Assembly: GCF_012489685.1 (NCBI RefSeq)
Contig: NC_080042.1
Span: forward strand, 58,199,069 to 58,263,068
DNA length: 64,000 nucleotides
DNA from: Lotus japonicus
Taxonomy: Eukaryota; Streptophyta; Magnoliopsida; Fabales; Fabaceae
Direction of reading: 5' to 3'
Part shown: positions 1 to 11,764 of the stretch, piece by piece
How positions within the stretch are numbered: the first letter of the stretch is position 1
Layout of the letters: the number at the start of each line of letters is the position of its first letter
Made by a program: the position numbers and the translations under genes
The notes under the pieces: model-generated
The model's input: only the letters and a program-made list of their open reading frames with translations
Told to the model about the DNA's origin: nothing
Databases searched by the model: none

Positions 1-281
1 GATATTTTCTCAGGATGATTCTTTAAAACTAGGTGTTCAAAATGTACTAACTATTTGAGAGAGGTGTTCTCTTGTACATTTAGTTAAATTAAATGAAATT
101 TTGACTTTTGCTTCCAAATTAGAAAAACAAAGTCCAAAATTTTCAAACTTGCTCGACAAGGAACTTGATCCTTAGAGTTTCAAGTTGATCGACCATATCA
201 ACCACATGTTGACTACTCGCCATAATTGACCAAACACATGTATTCGGGACATGGTCTTCATTGACCCATACCGATCACATG

Positions 282-412
282 TAGCTCAAGTGATAAGAGC
301 TATGGGAAATAAGGGTTGGAGGAATGAAGGGTGAAGGGTCCAGGGTTCGAACCTAAAGAGAAATTAATTTACTAACATAACTAACAACTAACATTTGCCT
401 ATAAAAAAAATG
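282..412 (+). mobile_element. tRNA-derived SINE, copy 1
   Basis: A pol III-type repeat with a tRNA-like box A region (TAGCTCAAGTGATAAGAGC) and box B (GGTTCGAACC). It ends in the family 3' tail AACTAACATTTGCCTAT followed by an A-run. The same body and tail recur at 4057-4195 and 28602-28740. A 7-bp repeat TCACATG (275-281 and 413-419) may be the target duplication, but it is short and the 5' border is less certain than in the other copies. It lies in the presumed intron of the DUF599 copy A gene. Confidence 0.75.
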
Positions 413-1716
413 TCACATGCTCTGTCCATGACCGATGAAACATACATATTTAGGCACATGATCATCCACCAACTATAACTACAATATTTTTTTGCTTTTT
501 GTAATACTGATTTAAGCAACACGCACAAATGTTGTCTAAAAATGCATTTGGAATCAGCTCGTGGTTGTTGCCATAGAGAGCTCATTTTAGGCAACGTGTG
601 TTATTTACAACACTAAAAAGTGTTCCCTATCTAATAATAGGGAATAATTATTACGTGATAATTGTTCTCTTTTCCACACAATATGTTATATTTTCTCACA
701 TGCCTACTATAAAGTACATGAAATTGTTACCAAATAGAATAGGTAACGCCAGAACATGAGACTATCGAAAACTATTGCTTAAAGTTTAGGAAACATTTTT
801 CACGTCTATGGCTACACTTTTGAACTGTTGCTAAAAGCAAAAAATGTTTTAGTATACTGACCACATGTTGCTCGTCGACCATGGCTGACCAAACACATTT
901 ATTCCTTATCTTCTCTCGGTTAGCTGGTCGTCCTCAAAATCATCATCGACCATCGATCTGCAACATGCGTGAAGTAACTTAGCACGTTTGGTGTCATTCC
1001 ACCTCCTACTATACCCTACCCCAATGTGAGACTGCCAAGGTCAACAGATCTCTAACCTAGAAACTATCGCAATACTCAAGGAACCGAAGCAGAATGCCAG
1101 CCTCCTACACACCGATTGATCAACGACCCATGTACTTCCGATCAAACGACACCTTGAGACTATCGTGAACCTCAGACTTGAAATGACAATAATCTTACCT
1201 TGAATATCTCAAACTCGATCTGTAAATTAAAGGCGAAGGTAAGCTTAGAAGGTATGAATCCTTACACATCATCTTCCTTGCACTTCTCCACATCCTTACT
1301 TAAACGTTAAAGTGTTCTTGAAGGTTCAACCACCAAATTATCCTCACGGCGACAAATAAACTCTGAAGCATGGAGCACCACCACCCTGACCGTTATTCCC
1401 GAAGATCAAAACACCCGTAACAAGGGTGATTGGTTGGTTTCAACCGATCACTTTGCTATTTTAGTGGTATGTACAACATCTTAATATAAAATATAAGATT
1501 TCTCCTAGGATATGTTTAACACTACTCCATGCATGAAATATAATAACTATAGCATGTCACTCAAAGCACAATAAAGTTAATTGGAAACTCGAAAAATCTT
1601 GGGAGAATAACTTAATACGCAATACACCATGCATTTAGGCTCATTGTTCTATATTTAGTTTCAATTCTCCGATGAGTACTCAAGAAATTGAAATATTAAT
1701 TAAAGTTAGAGCATAC
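413..1716. other. Presumed intron of DUF599 copy A, no genes seen
   Basis: No coding exon is recognisable here on either strand. Downstream of the splice donor at 1716/1715 on the minus strand, the sequence should be the first intron of the DUF599 paralogue whose exon 2 would lie beyond the left edge. The sequence is AT-rich with no repeat I can name. Confidence 0.5.
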
Positions 1717-1884
1717 CATCATCATGGCTGGAACCCACAATCGCCGACCATCAGCGTCTATTCCAAAGACTGTTGCCAAGGGCTGTGTACGGATCCTATG
1801 CCATAACAAGACATGATAAGTTAAGATGATCACTAACCCTAATGGTACAAACACAATATCCATATAATAGCTTCTCCACTCCAT
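1717..1884 (-). CDS. DUF599 family membrane protein, copy A, exon 1 (gene continues off the left edge)
   Basis: This 56-codon first exon begins MEWRSYYMDIVFVPLGLVI and ends GRRLWVPAMMM. It matches exon 1 of the complete gene at 29219-25912 in length (168 bp), start, phase and motifs (MEW, VPLGLVI, YHVLL, RTQP, DADGRR, W.. AMM). The family is plant DUF599, short membrane proteins with about four hydrophobic segments and no established reaction; residues 10-28 form the first membrane segment. A GT donor (GTATGC) follows at 1716 on the minus strand, where the paralogue has AAG/GTAATA. A TATA-rich box lies about 115 bp upstream. Exon 2 is not in the window, so whether the gene is functional cannot be judged. 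Confidence 0.85.
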
Positions 1885-1999
1885 TCATATAAATTAAACC
1901 TCTCTCTTTCAGGTACGTGTTTCAATTTTCCTTAATCTCCTTCTCACGGCAATTACTCTTGCCACAACTTCTACGTTAGCTGTATGTATGAGTGTGGTC

Positions 2000-2010
2000 T
2001 ATATATATAT
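2000..2010 (-). promoter_or_regulatory. Putative TATA box of DUF599 copy A
   Basis: A TATATATATA run stands about 115 bp upstream of the ATG at 1884 on the minus strand. The paralogue at 29219 has a similar TATATATA about 110 bp upstream, followed in both genes by a C/A-rich stretch containing ACTCA.ACA. The shared position and downstream context support a core promoter. Confidence 0.5.
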
Positions 2011-2011
2011 G

Positions 2012-2545
2012 AAGAGAAAATAGGTTGGGCGGCTTATAGATGAAACGAAGCAAGAAAATTGAAGATTCTTGCCCTAAATTTGGACACTTGTGCTCAATGG
2101 CCAATTCGGGAATCATTCCAAACATGAGAAGGATCGAGAAATTCGACCGAAACCCAATGCCCAATTACAGAAAAAGATTCGATCTTGCTCTGATGTCAAC
2201 GCTAGCTTCTCAAATAGACCTCAAAGGACACTTAGTGGGTGTTTGAAAATGGGTAGCTTTTCACATTTTCAGGGATGAGTGATTTTTAATTATTCCTCAA
2301 CTCTTCCATAGTATTACATCCGGTTCTATTTATAAGAACTAAAATAAGAAAATCTTGTTCTTTTTATAAGAATCAAATAAAAGTTTGTGCTATTTTTTTT
2401 TATCAGCAAATTTAATGTGTATATAATAAATAGGGGCACAAAGGATGTCCCAACCCTTGCACAAGAAGAAGAAAAGAAACAGGGCAAAACCCCCACTGTG
2501 CTATATATTGATCATTTTTTTCCAATGATGCCCTTATTAATTCTA
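2012..2545. other. Intergenic DNA between DUF599-A promoter and the Mutator-type element
   Basis: Short open frames on both strands (2040-2278) have no recognisable motif and overlap each other. I see no gene or named repeat. Confidence 0.4.
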
Positions 2546-3971
2546 CGCTTAAATAAGTTTTTGGTATGTAATCTTTATCATATGTTTGATTTTCGTCCCT
2601 CACCGGAGCAAAGACGGGCTTTAGTCCCTAACCTTTGCCAAAAGGTTTGGTTTTCATCCATCCAGAGCTCTAGGTCAACGCCGGAGCTCCGGTGGCCCAT
2701 GTGGCATGGCCACGTCAGTTTAATGAGCTGACGTGGGATTTGTTTTTCTTTTAAATTAAAAAAACTAATTAATTAAAAAAAATGGTTTAAAATTCTAAAA
2801 AATAAAGTCCTAGTTTATTTTACTGGAATGTTTTAATTTAAAAATTTATGTTTTTTACTCCCCCTCTCTCCACCACCCAACCTCCATGTCGCTGCCGCCG
2901 CTTGATCTCCTCCTCCCTCCCCAACAATCACCACCCTTTCCTTCCCCTGGAACCCAACAACACCACTAAAAACCTCCACCCAACAACAACACCACCACCC
3001 ATACTGAAAAAACAGAGCCAAACACCATCCAAATAGCCCAGAAACTCCTTCCCCAAAATTGACACAACCTCATTGGCTCCTCCAAGAAACATTGCAATAA
3101 CAGTAGCTCTTCCAGTTTTTGTCCCCTTCACAACCTTGGAACTCACTGGCTGCAACAACAGCCTCATGAACAGCCTGTCAACAGGGAGAAATTAAAGGAG
3201 ACGAAGGAGAAAAGCACCAAACCCAAATCCCTCGAACCAACCATCACCATCACCGACCCAATAATGACTGAACCTCCACCGTCGACATCCTAGAAATTTC
3301 CTCGAGCCACCACCTCACTGAAATCGAAAAAAACTCCACCCTAGACGCAGTCACACAACACTGCATGCATCTGCACTGTTTCAGTCTTCGCGAACCATCA
3401 AGGCCATGGTCGCCGTCGTTCGCGTCTCCACCACAGGCGCACCACGATCGGGATTTCTTCCGAACCCTCTCTTATCGTCTTCTCTGATCTCATTTCTGGT
3501 ATTGAGCTTAGATTGAGTTGAGGTTGGGTTCAGTTGGTTTAGATTTGGTGAGAGGGAAGAAGAATAAGGTGAGCAAAGTAGAGGAGGAGGGGTTGGGGTT
3601 TTTCGGTGGTGGTGTTATTGGGGCAGGGAGAAGAAGGTCTGGTGGTGGTGGCGGCGGATGGCATGGAGAGTTGAGGGGAGAACCGGAGCATAAATTAAGT
3701 TTTTTTTTATTTTTTAGAGTTTTAAACAATTTGTTTTTTTTAATTAATTAGTTTTTTTTTATTAAAAAGAAAAAAAAATACCACGTCAGCTCATTAAACT
3801 GACGTGGCCATGCCACATGGGCTACCGGAGCTCCGGCGTTGACCTAGAGCTCCGGAGGGATGAAAACTAAATCTTTTGGCAAATGTTAGAGACTAAAACT
3901 CACCTTTGCTCCGGCGAGGGACGAAAACCAAACATATGGTAAAGATTAGGGACCAAAACCTTATTTAAGCT
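2546..3971. mobile_element. Non-autonomous Mutator-type (MULE) element with long terminal inverted repeats
   Basis: The 1,426-bp element is bounded by a perfect 9-bp direct repeat TTAATTCTA (2537-2545 and 3972-3980), the hallmark of Mutator-superfamily insertion. Its ends start GCTTAAATAAG and are inverted repeats of about 265 bp (about 2546-2810 and 3705-3971), differing at scattered bases. Recognisable blocks in both arms include GACGTGGCCATGCCACATG-type and CCGGAGCTCCGG palindromes. The 0.9-kb core (about 2850-3690) is GC-rich, C/T-rich on the plus strand and unlike the AT-rich arms. A minus-strand open stretch at about 3010-3170 resembles coding sequence without a family I recognise, so capture of host DNA (Pack-MULE) is possible. 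No transposase is present. Confidence 0.9.
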
Positions 3972-4056
3972 TTAATTCTAACTTGTAAAATATGTCACGT
4001 TAATTATTACCTCTCCTTCCCACTATGTATTTTAATTCTAACTATAAATTATTTTA

Positions 4057-4195
4057 TCCCTGAGGGATAACTCAAGTGGTAAGAGCTAGGGACATAAAGG
4101 TTGGATGAGATGCAGGGTGAAGGGTCCTGGGTTCGAACCCGGAGGAGGGATTAATTTACTAACATTTCTAACAACTAACATTTGCCTATAAAAAA
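4057..4195 (+). mobile_element. tRNA-derived SINE, copy 2
   Basis: A full-length 139-bp SINE with box A (ACTCAAGTGGTAAGAGC), box B (GGTTCGAACCC) and the tail TTTGCCTATAAAAAA. It is bracketed by a perfect 16-bp target duplication ACTATAAATTATTTTA (4041-4056 and 4196-4211), which fixes both borders. It has the best-preserved box B of the copies in this window. Confidence 0.93.
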
Positions 4196-4211
4196 ACTAT
4201 AAATTATTTTA

Positions 4212-5677
4212 ATTTATGACAAATTTAATGCATTTTAACTAGTTTTACTATATTTCTTACCCTATGTGAATTTTTTTTGTTTTTATAAGTGAATTTTTTT
4301 TTTATAAATAGGACCGGAGGTAGTAGAATGCTCTTCTTCCAATATTTAGTAAACATGCAAACACTCAAAATCACCCGGAAGAGTGTTGAGTGAAGAAGGA
4401 ACATAAGAACTCGCTAAATTAAATTGGTGCTTTTCCAAGCAGAGTGTGAGCTCCTCTATTGTTGAGTCATGTCATGGGAAACCTACAATGATTCTCTGAC
4501 ATCCAAGTTAGAACGTGTGAGAGAAGCAGAAATTGGGGGATCAAAATGCATGCACCTTGCGCAACGTGGAATCCACATTTTACATGGTTGAGTTTTGAAG
4601 GTTTTGAGGATGCATTGTGTGTTTGAGGTTGGGCATCATGATAGGTACGAGGTATAGCTAGTGATGAAAGAGAGTTGTTGGATCTTCTGACACGCTATTT
4701 TGATGGGAAATTCAAAACAATAACAACAACAACTCGAATAGATTAATAAGCAGCTGATAATAATTTTTCCAACTTGTAAGAATTCGTGAAGAGCAATAAC
4801 AAATAGTGCAGCAACTAAATATCACAAATAAAGAGGCACAAGATTTTAACGTGGAAAATATTTCTCAATGTGAAAAGTAAAAAACCACAGGCACAAGGCA
4901 GTAATCAAGCTCCATTATGTTCAAATAAGGGTACAAGAGAGTATCAAAACATGATACAAATTTGCTGAACAATTGGCCAATCAACTAAGAAAGAAACTCA
5001 AAATCGAGAACTTAGAGAATCTAAAAAACCAGAAAATATTGTTGTTGTGTACGCCCAATTTCTCCCACCTCAGACACCTTCTCACTGATCCAAACCGTCC
5101 AGATTGAAGCACCATGACTCACAAACTTGCTATCAAAGTTTCATCCCGATACGATAGTAAACGAATGAGAAATCGCGAATCTTGTGTGGCTGCTCTGGGT
5201 TTGTGCAAACCTGGTTTTCTTCTCTTCTCTCTTAATTTTCTCTTGTTTCTCTTTGCCAAATCAGATCTCTCTCTCTCTTACCCTAACTGACCCTTCTCCA
5301 CTTGCTTAAGTGAGATAAGTGGGGTTTCTCATATTGGGTCTTTCTTCACACAAGAAGGGGGCCAAAAACCTCAACATGTTTGATTAGACCAGTGAGGATA
5401 TGCTTGCCTACTATAGAGTGGACTTTGAGCGCCGCAATTGTACCTTAATTAGAGGGCCTTTGACTTTGGGTGGGACGTCGTGGATGAATTCACGCTAACT
5501 TCTGCTCTTGGCTGAGACAATAAACTATAGTATGGAAATCGGTTGTGACGCCCAATGCAACCGATTATTAGAAAGCCAAGCAATTGGTCGCGGGGGATGC
5601 AATCAGTTGTGGTGGACACAAGCTAATGGTAAGCAGATCACAAAGGTCGATGGTTTCGTCAAGGAGAGGTTGAGTTA
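4212..5677. other. Unassigned AT-rich DNA, possibly old LTR debris
   Basis: No gene is recognisable. A stretch near 4830-4880 (ACAAGATTTTAACGTGGAAA) resembles text often seen in decayed Ty1/Copia LTRs, and a CT microsatellite lies near 5268-5280. These are weak hints only. The segment next to 5678 may be further remains of the Ty3 element whose integrase follows. Confidence 0.35.
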
Positions 5678-6160
5678 TTATGTGATCAGTTTATCATCAA
5701 CCTTATTAGGGAAACCCTCAACCCTTATACCTAGTTCTCCAATTCTAGGAGGAATAACAGCTTCAGTTTCGTAGGTTAGCCGGAAGGGGCTTTCCATGGT
5801 GGACGAGTGTGGTGTGGTAAGATAAGTCAATAGGACTTGGTCGAGCTTTGTATCCCTTATCGGCACACTACTAGGTGTCGTTGTCAGTCACTACCGACCC
5901 TAGGAACCCAAACTGCTAATGACGTTCTTGATGAAGTGTTGAATCTTGGCCATATATATGGTTACTGACATCTTTGCTTTGATACATTTTGTGAAGTAGA
6001 GGACCGCAACTACCAGGAAATTGCGTTGTGGTCGTGCCGAGTTTAACAAATTGTGCAAAGCTTCAAGACGAATGCTAAAATAAAGGGCACTGGTTTCGCT
6101 AAGGTACGACGACGAAATGAGGCCAATGCTCTTTTGGGGTTCATATTCGAGTAGCAATTA
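5678..6160 (-). pseudogene. Decayed Ty3/Gypsy integrase fragment
   Basis: Two minus-strand frames recall the Ty3 integrase. At about 6060-5900 the text FLVVAVLYFTK..KAK, then IQHFI, corresponds to the core motif FLVVAIDYFTKWIEA with the catalytic aspartate changed. At 5866-5680 TTPHSSTMESPFRLTYETEA then VIPPRIGE is the conserved block after the catalytic glutamate. The two pieces are in different frames and the region between them, which should carry the second D and the E, is not recognisable. This is a dead remnant, probably Tat-like, and is much more diverged than the two Tat copies at 34.5-60.3 kb. Confidence 0.6.
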
Positions 6161-6467
6161 TTGCAGTCATGACAATTTAAAGTGTGTTTAATACTCTAAT
6201 GTAGGTGTGGAGTACTCTAATGTCCGAATCCCAGGTAATTGGAAAAGTGACCATCTACTAGGTACCCGAACATTTAGCTTCCATCCAACTCCAGAATTGG
6301 AGAAATAGCTTTTACTAGATTTTATCTGTAAATTATTACAACATTTACATGAATGTATTACATAGATATTCGATCATTATATTTAAATTTCACTTGTTTG
6401 TTTTTTAAAATCAATTATGATGGTGAAATATGATTTAACATATGGAGGAAATCTGTCTAGAAGTATA
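6161..6467. other. AT-rich intergenic DNA
   Basis: I see no gene or repeat border in this stretch. Confidence 0.4.
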
Positions 6468-6469
6468 TA

Positions 6470-6738
6470 CTCCCTCCGTTCCTATATATAAGTTTATTTT
6501 ACTAATTAATTCTCTTAGATTAAAAAAAGTAATTACAAGCAATAAATTTGTAAAAGAATTTATTCACTTTTCTAGATTATCCTTATTTAATTTTTTATTA
6601 ATTTCTCTCTCCAAGTTATTAAATATGATCATAGTTTTGTAAAAAAATAATTAATGTTGTATTGATATTGTAAATGGATTAATATTTAGGAAAAAGAAAA
6701 ACACTCAAAAATTACCTTATAATAAGGAAGTGAGGGAG
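6470..6738. mobile_element. Stowaway-type MITE (Tc1/mariner)
   Basis: The 269-bp element begins CTCCCTCCGTTCCTATATATAA and ends in the inverted counterpart AAGGAAGTGAGGGAG. It is flanked by TA on both sides (6468-6469 and 6739-6740), the Tc1/mariner target duplication. CTCCCTCCGT is the classic Stowaway terminus. The core is AT-rich and non-coding. Confidence 0.9.
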
Positions 6739-6740
6739 TA

Positions 6741-7354
6741 TTATTAAACTCATCTAATATACCTCTCTCAGCTTATAAAAAAAATCTAATATACCTCTCT
6801 AATGTTTCAAAGGTTATAGTAAGTTGGCAGTTCTTGGTATATTTATTTATTCTTATGAATTGGAGCAGTGTGAGACACGATTCACTTAAATATTGGCATG
6901 AGTGCAAAACAGAGGGAAATGCAATATCTTAAATATCATTAATTCATGTAGTGGGTTGAAATTTAGAAGATTTAATTTTATTTTAAAAATTAACCTAAAA
7001 GTGAGAATTGTTCCACTTTATATATGGGGCTTTATCAATTGGAGACTTCTCAATCTACGATGAACTTGAATGAGATAAGTCAGACAACCTCATCTATTAT
7101 CATTTAAAAATTTATTAGAGACAAATGAAAGCCTGATGCATAAATGCATAATGTCATACAAAATAAGAAAAAAATAGAAAGAAAAGTTATATGAGAATTG
7201 AATAGGACAGAAGAGAAAATGGATAAAAATGTATCAAAATCCGGCAAATTTAACTTTCTAATCCCCCAATGTGTGGACATTACTCTATAAAACACATTAA
7301 ACTTCTCACAAAATAGTCTTACAATGAAGTAAGTAGTATATTTTCTTTTCTTTA
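6741..7354. other. AT-rich intergenic DNA before the Copia insertion
   Basis: No gene or recognisable repeat is seen. The last five bases (CATCA, 7355-7359) are the left target duplication of the Copia element. Confidence 0.4.
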
Positions 7355-7359
7355 CATCA

Positions 7360-7525
7360 TGTAAGATAGTAGGGTAAATTCAATTGGTGATTTTCTCATT
7401 CATTAGAATGGGTATAAATATACAAAGCATATGACCAAAGTCAACTAATAAATATATGAGACTAATTAACCTTATTATAGGAGAACAATTAGCTTAATTA
7501 CAGGAGAATAATTCCTATTCTATCA
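7360..7525 (-). repeat. Downstream (3') LTR of the Copia element
   Basis: A 166-bp repeat with TG/CA ends, uninterrupted. On the minus strand it follows a G-run polypurine tract at about 7526-7535. Comparison with the split upstream LTR shows identity over the first 112 bp and a few changes near the insertion point. Confidence 0.9.
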
Positions 7526-10500
7526 CACCCCCCCAGTCGAAGCGGGAGGTTCACGGACGCTGAGACTGGTCCTAAAATCATCAAATAGAACTCTAAGAAG
7601 GCCTTTGGTGAAGATGTCCGCAATCTGGTGACGAGAAGGAACATGAAGGATGCGCGCCTGACCACGGGTGACCTTCTCTCGAACAAAGTGAATGTCCATC
7701 TCAATGTGTTTAGTGCGCTGATGTTGGACTGGATTGCCGGATAGGTAGATGGCACTAACATTGTCACAATACACCAAAGTAGCATGAGAAAGTGGAAAAT
7801 GAAGCTCCAAAAGCAGGTTGCGTAGCCAACATGATTCAGAGACCACATTAGCAACGCCTCGGTACTCAGCCTCAGCACTGGACCGGGAAAGAGTAGGTTG
7901 TCTCTTGGACGACCATGAAATGAGGTTGTCACCAAGAAACACACAATAACCAGAAGTAGACCGACGGGTGTCGGGTCATCCACCCCAATATGCATCAGTG
8001 TAGGAAATAAGCTTCTCGATATGAGAAGGATATAGATTCAAGCCAAACTGTAAGGTGCCCTGAACATAACGCAGGATGCGCTTCAGTGCAAGCATATGCT
8101 CGGTGCGAGGGGCATGCATGTGAAGGCACACCTGCTGAACAGCATAAGAGATGTCAGGACAGGTGAATGTGAGATACTGCAAGGCCCCAGCAATACTCCG
8201 ATATAAAGTAGGATCATCGCACGGAGTACCAGCAGAAGTATTGAGTTTTTGCTTGGTGTCAACTGGAGTGGCAGAAGGATTGCACGAGGTCATACCGGCT
8301 CGAGCAATAATGTCACGTGCATATGTACTCTGACTGAGAAAAAGTCCACCGGCATGTCTGGTGACGGCAATGCCCAGAAAATAGCTCAACGGTCCCAAAT
8401 CCTTCACAGCAAACTTTGAGGCGAGAAGAGCCATGATAGATTTGCGAAGGGCATGAGAGGAGCAGATGAGGATGATGTCATCAACATAAAGCAGGAGATA
8501 AGCCATGTCAGAGCCTCGTCTGTAAATGAAAAGAGAGTGATCGGAGGTGCTGTGCCGAAACCCAATGGTGGAGATATAGTCTGCAAAACGCTGGTACCAT
8601 GCCCGAGGCGCTTGCTTTAGCCCGTAAAGAGACTTCCACAAGCGACACACATAGTCGGGATGGTTGGAGTCACGGAAACCCAATGGCTGATGCATGTAGA
8701 CTGTCTCATGTAGATCACCATGGAGGAAGGCATTCTGAACATCTACTTGGTGAATGGGCCAAGACCTGGAGAGGGCAATGGTGAGAAGAGTGTGAATGGT
8801 TGCTGGTTTCACCACAGGACTGAAAGTCTCGTCACAATCAACGCCTGCAGTCTGTGACCTGCCATCACCTACAAGACGAGCCTTATATCGCTCAAAACAA
8901 CCATTAGCGTTCGTCTTATGACGAAAAATCCACATGCAACGAATAATATTGACATCGCAGGGACGAGGAACCAAATCCCAAGTTTTATTTCTAATTAAAG
9001 CATCAAATTCAGACTGCATTGCAGATTTCCAATTTGGGTCTGAAAGAGCTGTCTTAGGGTTTTTGGGAAGAGGTGAGATGGTGGGATCGTCAATGGTTAC
9101 AGAAAGATTGAAGAGTTTTCTGGGTTTGTAGATACCACGCATGCTGCGAGTGGCCATGGTACAGGTGGGAGGTGCAGGCTGAGGCGGCGAAGGAGGTGAA
9201 GGAGAAGATGGGAGGGAGTCATAAGAGGAGGAAGAGGCTGGGGGGAGTTGTGGTGTGGTCACAGCAGGAGGCACTGTAGGAGTAAGGCTAGGGTTAGGTA
9301 AGGTGGATGGAGTAGTCCACTGGTGAATGATAGAGGGATGTATAGGATCTGAGAAGCAATCATATGTGGAGGGAGGAGGTGTGGTCATGGTGACAAAGGG
9401 AAACTGAGTCTCATAAAAAATGACATGTCGGGAGATAACGATTTTTCTGTGCGACAAATCAAAACACTTATAACCTCTGTGATGAAGTGGGTACCCTAGG
9501 AAGACACACGGGGATGAGCGGGGTTGTAATTTGTTAATGGTAGTGGAGGGAACCATAGGGTAACAAAGACAACCAAAGACGCGGAGATGTGTGTAAGACG
9601 GGTCACGATGATACAGAAGTTGAGTGGGAGAGAGATTAGACAGAGCTTTCCGGGGAATGATATTAAGCAGATAGGTAGCCATTTGAAGAGCATGATGCCA
9701 AAAAGACAGAGGAACAGACGCATGAGCGAGAAGAGTGCGAATCATGTTGTTAATGGTGCGTATTTTGCGCTCCGCCTTGCCATTTTGAGATGAGGTATGT
9801 GGGCAGGAGAAGCGAAAAACAAGACCATTAGCAGCACAATAAGCATGAAAAGATTTATTGTCAAATTCCCGTCCATTATCACATTGGAGACATTTTACGG
9901 TTTGAGAAAAGTGTGTGCGAATTTGATTGGACAGAGAGGTGAACATTTCAAAAACTTGAGATTTATGACTTAAAGGAAACGTCCACAAGAAATCCGTAAA
10001 ATCATCTAAAAACAGGACATAATATCGATGACCAACGGAAGATAAAACAGGCGAAGTCCATAAATCACTGTGTAAAATGTCAAAAGGCATCACAGTAACA
10101 TTATTGGAGGAAACAAAAGGCAACCTAACATGTTTGCCAAAAACACAAGACTCACAAACGGTGCTAGAATTCAAATGCTCATAACTAATAAACTTATTAC
10201 TACGAAGAGACTGCAAGGCGGAAGAACCGGGATGACCAAGACGGTTGTGCCAGAGACTCTGAGCTAGACCAGCAAATGGAAAGGACAAAGTGACTGGGTA
10301 TAGGTCGCCAGAACTATTACATCTCATGAGTGGAATCCCCGTCTGAAAATCATTAACCGAGAAGCCATATGGGTCAAAACAAACAGAAACATTGTTATCA
10401 GTAGTGAGTTGTCGCACAGAAATCAGGTTTTTAACAATTTGTGGTGTGTGCAAGACATGGGAAAGGGTTAAAGGCTTGTGTTTATGGGAGGTGGGGAGGG

Positions 10501-11764
10501 TGGTGTGTCCAGAACCCTGAATTGGAATACCCTGTCCGCTACCAACATACAATTTCTGATTAAGATGACTTAAATTAGAATAAGACGTGAGATTACCTTG
10601 CGATGCTGCTACATGAGATGATGCTCCAGTGTCCGTGTACCAGTTGCGGTCCGGAGGAGAAAGCGTCATGGTGTGCATGGCAGTGGCAATGTCAGTGGGG
10701 ACGGGTGAGGCCGAAGCAGCATAAGCCTGAGGACGCGGGCCCAGAATGCCGGGCTGCCGAGGAGGAGTAGAGGGACGAGTCCACTGAGAGGTAGGGTACG
10801 GGCACGGAGGCATGGCCCATGGAGGTGGGGCCCATCCCCAATGTTGGTACGGGAAGTAGTGCGGCTGAGGTGGCATCGGAGGAGAGGAGCCCTGAGAGAT
10901 GCCACTGCGGGATCCGCCACCGTTGCCACGATTCCCACCACGACCCTTAGAGTTGTGGGATCGAGAACGGTTGGAGGACCGACGATCAGAGCTCTGAGAA
11001 GAGACATCTGAAGGACGCGACTGAGTAGCAACATAGGCAGCAGGAGGCTCAGCAGGTTTCATCTTGGCCATACCGGCTTCCTCCAAGGTAAGCATGGAGT
11101 AAGCATGATGAAAGGAGGGGAGCGGATTGCTCTGGCGAATCAAAGTGGCAACACCCCTGTAAGCATCAGTGAGGCCGGAGATAAGCTGCAAAACCAGACG
11201 ATGATCGTTCACAGGAGCACCGACATCACGGAGCTGGTCAGAAAGCATCTTCAGAAGCTGACAGTAGGCGGCGACGGACGGAAATGCCTCCATGCGAACA
11301 GTAGAGAACTCCTGCTCCAGGGTGACAGCACGAGCGTTCTGATTATCATGAAAGAGATCAGCCAAACGCGTCCAAGCCGAGAAAGCAGTGGAGCCAGGCT
11401 CCATGATGGTAGACATCAGGTCATCAGATATGGTGGAATAAATCCACTGAAGGACCGTGGCATCCAAAGTGGCCCACTGCTCATAAGTAGGGTCAGTGAC
11501 TGGCGGAGGAGGCTTGTCCGCAGTAGGGACAATGTGATGTAGAACCCGGTGGGAATGAGCATGAATGCGGAAAAGCTCCGCCCAAGTACCATAGCGGTCA
11601 GTCTCCATGGCAAGCATAATAGGAACATTATTCCTAATGTTCGAAACAGCAAGTGCCGGGTGAAACTCAGGCTTGGCCGGCAGGGCAGGAGGAGCCACCT
11701 GGGTGACCACCGTAGGAGTGGTGACGGTCACGGGGGTGCTGTCCGATGAGGCTGAAGAAGACAT
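7523..11764 (-). pseudogene. Copia gag-pol polyprotein with one nonsense codon
   Basis: One frame spans about 1,413 codons from the ATG at 11764. Order: gag (residues 1-230, UBN2-like core with [11 protein letters not shown] and LISGLTDAY), a Gly/Arg-rich basic stretch near 265-290 instead of a CCHC zinc knuckle, and protease ([10 protein letters not shown]). The integrase follows, with an HHCC zone, then [13 protein letters not shown] and NGKAERK supplying D, D and E. Next come the reverse transcriptase ([28 protein letters not shown]) and the RNase H ([20 protein letters not shown]). The only frame lesion is TGA in the RNase H N-terminus (TDAYWGG then stop, about 7977-7979), where the family has cysteine; the DAD motif there also reads DAY. 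Gag, protease, integrase and RT would still be made. Confidence 0.93.

Noticed and set aside
282..412. tRNA gene
   Set aside because: Box A and box B are present, but the cloverleaf is not complete and the unit recurs with a common tail. It is a SINE; the same holds at 4057, 28602 and 33734.
2928..3167. Host gene on the minus strand inside the MULE
   Set aside because: The stretch looks partly coding (ATVIAMFLGGANEVVSILG), but there is no start, stop or exon structure and no family I can name. It is kept only as a possible capture.
7498..7995. Minus-strand 165-codon frame
   Set aside because: It is an alternative frame over the Copia RNase H, which reads in the polyprotein frame after the TGA.
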